Positions 5,121 to 7,709 of a stretch of 7,709 nucleotides of DNA are shown here, piece after piece. The notes beneath the pieces are model-generated. The model was not told the origin of the DNA and did not search any database. It was given only the letters and a program-made list of their open reading frames with translations. Each line of letters starts with the position of its first letter. The stretch's first letter is position 1. Origin of the DNA: Aurantimonadaceae bacterium (GTDB taxonomy: Bacteria > Pseudomonadota > Alphaproteobacteria > Rhizobiales > Rhizobiaceae); contig QIIJ01000021.1 in NCBI GenBank assembly GCA_003232595.1, forward strand, positions 1 through 7,709, in the 5' to 3' direction. The position numbers were made by a program, and so were the translations under genes.

Positions 5121-7343
5121 TCATTGAGATGCAACGGCAACAGATGAATTTTGCTGAATACCCGTTGCCGGATTTTTTTCATTTCCCGCCTGAACCAGTG
5201 CATTTGAAAGCGACAGGCCTTTGGCTGACCGTAAATTTCTTTCCAGTTCGATCAACAGCTTGTTGGTCGATTCGGGCAGGGGCTTTTGCCGTATTCCGGT
5301 ATTCGGCGTAATTTCTCCATTGGAATTTGCTTGTTTTGGTCCGGTGGAATTTCGTTTGGTCGCAACCTGTTGATTTTCCAGCAGTGGAATAGGTTTGATA
5401 TCGATGTTTTGATGAGCGTAGGTCATCAGTTTTTTCCAGGTCATTGCCGGCAGATTGCCACCGGTTAATCGGTTGGTTGGCAGATAGTTGTCATTGCCAA
5501 ACCATACTGCAGAAACATAGTTACCTGTATAGCCGACAAACCAGGCGTCCCTGTAGCCGGAGGTGGTGCCGGTTTTCCCGGCAGACTTGATTCCGTCCAG
5601 TGCGGCCCTGCGCCCGGTTCCCCATTCCGGCACTTGTGAAAGTATCAGATTGAGCGCAGCAATAGCCTTTTCATCAATGAGTCTTTTTGGCTTGGGTGCC
5701 GAGTTGGATCTGGAATAAAACACTTTGCCGGCGGAATCGGTTATTTGCATAATGCCATGACGCCCTGTCTCATAGCCACCTGTCATAAACACACCAAATG
5801 CGTTGGTCATTTCCATTACGGTCACATCATTTGTACCCAGGGGCATTGAGGGGTTGGCAAGAAGGGGTGATACTATGCCCATTTTGCGCGCGGTTTCGAC
5901 GATTTTTTTGCGCCCCATCTGTACACCTAAACGGACAGGAACGGTGTTGATCGATTTGACCAATGCACGGGTCAGATTAACCCGCCCGGCATAGCCGCGG
6001 CTGTAGTTTTTGGGCGACCAGCCCCGGACTGTAATTGATGCGTCAACAATCATGGATTCCGGCGTATATCCGTTGAGCATTGCAGTTGTATAGACAAATG
6101 GTTTGAAGGATGATCCCGGCTGACGGTGCGCGTTGGTTGCCCGGTTGAACTGGCTGGTGCCATAGTCGCGGCCACCAACAATAGCGCGCACGGCCCCCCC
6201 ACGTTCAATAACGACTAATGCTGCTTGCGATACATTATAGTCTTCGCCGGATTGTCGAAGTGAAGATGTTATGGCTTCTTCAGCAGCACTTTGAATACCA
6301 GGGTCAACAGTTGTGCGCACAACCAGGGTCTGGGTCGGAAACCCTGCTGACATCTGCTTGACCTCTTCATAGGCCCAATCCAGAAAATAATCGGGAGAAT
6401 CCTTGTTGTCCCGTTCAACTATTTGCGCCGGATTGCGACGGGCCGATATTACCTGCCCTTCTGTCATATACTCCGCCTGCACCATATTGGTCAGTACTTC
6501 ATTGGCACGGGCCCTGGCTGCCGGTAAATTGATATGTGGTGCATATTTCGCCGGTGCCTTGTAGAGTCCGGCAAGCATGGCAGCCTCGGCCAGATTGATT
6601 TCCTTGACATTTTTGCCAAAATAGAATTCTGAGGCCGCCGCAACACCAAATGCACCCCCGCCCATATAGGCGCGATCAAGATAAAGTTTCAAAATTTCCT
6701 TTTTGGACAGATTAAATTCAAGCCACAGCGCCAGAAACGCTTCCTTGATCTTGCGTTCAATGGTTCGCTCATTGGTCAGGAACAGGTTTTTGGCCAGTTG
6801 CTGGGTTATGGTGCTGCCGCCTTGAACCACTGATTTCGCGCGGGCGTTTTCAATCATGGCGCGGGTCAGGCCAAAAAGATCAATGCCGAAGTGATCAAAA
6901 AATCGTCTGTCTTCTGTTGCAAGAACCGCCTTGATAAAATGGTCGGGAAGTGCATCAATTGGTTCGGCATCATCGTGCAGGACACCACGGCGCCCGATTT
7001 CAACGCCGAAGCGATCCAGAAAAGTCACCGAATAGTCGCTCTGTGCACGCCAGTCTTTTTCCGATGCCTCAAACGCCGGTTGAGCCAGGGCCAATAACAA
7101 TATGAACCCGGCAAGCCCCAGGGTCAGACCTTCGCAGGCCACTTCAACCATCGCTTTCCTGAATCCGTACACCCGGAATCGGCGGAAAAATACGGTGATT
7201 GTTTCCCAGTTCTCACCGGCTGAAGAAAACATCTGATAAATTGATGAATCCAGCCATGAGTCCATGGCCATCAGTCTGGACCAGCTTTTACTCTTCTTTT
7301 CCGGGTTGAACGGGTCGTTCACGAATAAACTCTCTACTGACAC
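5121..7343 (-). CDS. Class A penicillin-binding protein (PBP1A family): transglycosylase + transpeptidase
   Basis: Bifunctional peptidoglycan synthase that polymerises lipid II and cross-links stem peptides in the periplasm. Of 740 residues, about 1-71 are cytoplasmic, one membrane helix covers about 73-91, and the GT51 transglycosylase domain covers about 120-300. It carries the catalytic Glu144 in EDRRFFDHFG, then QGGSTITQQLAKNLFL (174-189) and KIKEAFLALWLE with the second Glu201. The transpeptidase domain has all three active-site motifs: SSFK with Ser411 and Lys414, SIN (464-466) and KTG (590-592). It therefore looks fully active. A 90-residue polar tail rich in Asn, Gln, Ser and Lys ends the protein, with no added domain recognised. 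The longest start is GTG at 7343; GTG at 7322 (giving VNDPFNPEKK) is a good alternative because GAGAG lies 7 bases before it, whereas 7343 has no visible Shine-Dalgarno sequence. It is first in the leftward operon, divergent from the YcgN-type gene. I cannot tell which paralogue of the rhizobial PBP1 set it is. Confidence 0.95.
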   Translation of the reverse strand: MSVESLFVNDPFNPEKKSKSWSRLMAMDSWLDSSIYQMFSSAGENWETITVFFRRFRVYGFRKAMVEVACEGLTLGLAGFILLLALAQPAFEASEKDWRAQSDYSVTFLDRFGVEIGRRGVLHDDAEPIDALPDHFIKAVLATEDRRFFDHFGIDLFGLTRAMIENARAKSVVQGGSTITQQLAKNLFLTNERTIERKIKEAFLALWLEFNLSKKEILKLYLDRAYMGGGAFGVAAASEFYFGKNVKEINLAEAAMLAGLYKAPAKYAPHINLPAARARANEVLTNMVQAEYMTEGQVISARRNPAQIVERDNKDSPDYFLDWAYEEVKQMSAGFPTQTLVVRTTVDPGIQSAAEEAITSSLRQSGEDYNVSQAALVVIERGGAVRAIVGGRDYGTSQFNRATNAHRQPGSSFKPFVYTTAMLNGYTPESMIVDASITVRGWSPKNYSRGYAGRVNLTRALVKSINTVPVRLGVQMGRKKIVETARKMGIVSPLLANPSMPLGTNDVTVMEMTNAFGVFMTGGYETGRHGIMQITDSAGKVFYSRSNSAPKPKRLIDEKAIAALNLILSQVPEWGTGRRAALDGIKSAGKTGTTSGYRDAWFVGYTGNYVSAVWFGNDNYLPTNRLTGGNLPAMTWKKLMTYAHQNIDIKPIPLLENQQVATKRNSTGPKQANSNGEITPNTGIRQKPLPESTNKLLIELERNLRSAKGLSLSNALVQAGNEKNPATGIQQNSSVAVASQ

Positions 7344-7354
7344 AACTATTTGCT

Positions 7355-7383
7355 GTATTAATTCACACCAGCAAATTCATCAA
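7355..7383 (-). promoter_or_regulatory. Possible promoter of the penicillin-binding protein operon
   Basis: On the - strand TTGATG (7378-7383), a 17-base spacer and TAATAC (7355-7360) make a loose sigma-70-like match (4/6 and 3/6 against the enteric consensus). Initiation would fall near 7348, which leaves almost no leader for GTG 7343 but a normal one for GTG 7322. The rest of the 102-base divergent gap shows no other clear element. Confidence 0.22.
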
Positions 7384-7445
7384 AACAATCGCATGTACCT
7401 GATACCAGCGATAGACTGCCATCATCAAGGATTATTCTGAATATT

Positions 7446-7709
7446 ATGGAATGTAGTGAATCTATCAAATCACCCTTTTGGGAGGAAAAGTCTCTCGATG
7501 AAATGTCGGACAGCGAGTGGGAGAGCCTGTGCGACGGTTGTGCCCGTTGTTGCTTGAACAAGCTGGAGGACTGGGACAGCGGTGAAATTGTCTGGACAAA
7601 AGTTGCCTGCAAGCTGTTGGATGATAAGACCTGCCGTTGTAAAAATTACCAAAACCGGTTTGAAATCGTCACCGACTGCCTGCAGTTATCACCCTCTCTT
7701 GTTCGTGAA
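7446..7709 (+). CDS. YcgN/UPF0260 family cysteine-cluster protein (3' end outside window)
   Basis: The first 88 codons of a soluble protein of the YcgN family, which carries the CxxCxxCC domain described as a putative zinc- or iron-chelating module; its cellular role is not established. The N-terminus is typical: PFWEEKSLDEMSDSEWESLCDGCARCCLNKLEDWDSGEI, with the clustered cysteines at 29, 32, 35 and 36. It continues with Cys55 in VACKLLD, CRC at 63-65, an NYxNRF motif and Cys78 in DCLQLSP. All cysteine positions expected in this part are intact. The ATG at 7446 is the first usable start in a frame closed upstream by TAA at 7359; AAGGA at 7427-7431 lies rather far (14 bases) before it. It is divergent from the penicillin-binding protein gene with 102 bases between, so a shared regulatory region is possible. 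The family normally runs to about 150 residues, so roughly half is present. Confidence 0.93.
   Translation, partial: MECSESIKSPFWEEKSLDEMSDSEWESLCDGCARCCLNKLEDWDSGEIVWTKVACKLLDDKTCRCKNYQNRFEIVTDCLQLSPSLVRE

Noticed and set aside
7358..7612. Open frame of 84 codons on the - strand
   Set aside because: It is antisense to the well-supported YcgN-type gene and the divergent promoter gap, with low-complexity Ser/Gln content.

Overview
The window looks like chromosomal DNA of an alphaproteobacterium, most likely of the order Hyphomicrobiales (Rhizobiales). The evidence is the set of families: a histidine kinase of the DivJ/PleC type, DUF1491, DUF2336, a separate DUF1214/DUF1254 pair and a YcgN-type cysteine-cluster protein. 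Base composition is moderate by eye, lower than in many soil rhizobia, which may point to a marine or host-associated relative. This is inference from gene content only. I see no mobile element, CRISPR array, tRNA, rRNA or phage gene, and coding density is high.

Layout. The left third (1-2532, + strand) is a compact three-gene block: the 3' part of a membrane sensor histidine kinase, a membrane-anchored protein with two peptidoglycan-binding domains whose start lies inside the kinase gene, and a small DUF1491 protein. The block converges with a leftward set (2585-7343, - strand). Read in the direction of transcription this set is a class A penicillin-binding protein, a DUF1214 membrane protein, a DUF1254 membrane protein joined to it by a TTGA stop/start overlap, then a 137-base gap and a DUF2336 protein. 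At the right edge (7446-7709, + strand) a YcgN/UPF0260 protein starts divergently from the penicillin-binding protein and runs out of the window.

How the genes may fit together. The kinase type is known in alphaproteobacteria for control of the DivK-CtrA cell-cycle pathway. The penicillin-binding protein builds and cross-links peptidoglycan. The protein beside the kinase is predicted to touch peptidoglycan in the periplasm. The gap upstream of the DUF2336 gene contains a near-consensus CtrA-type site (TTAG-N7-TTAACC). A cell-cycle/envelope theme is therefore visible, but a functional link between the two gene blocks is inference. The most notable items are the CtrA-like site with two small dyads in the DUF2336 leader, the kinase/peptidoglycan-binding overlap, and the pair of short membrane-anchored DUF1214 and DUF1254 proteins behind a class A PBP. 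No gene longer than about 100 bases remains undescribed, and the longest gene-free stretch is 137 bases (3803-3939).
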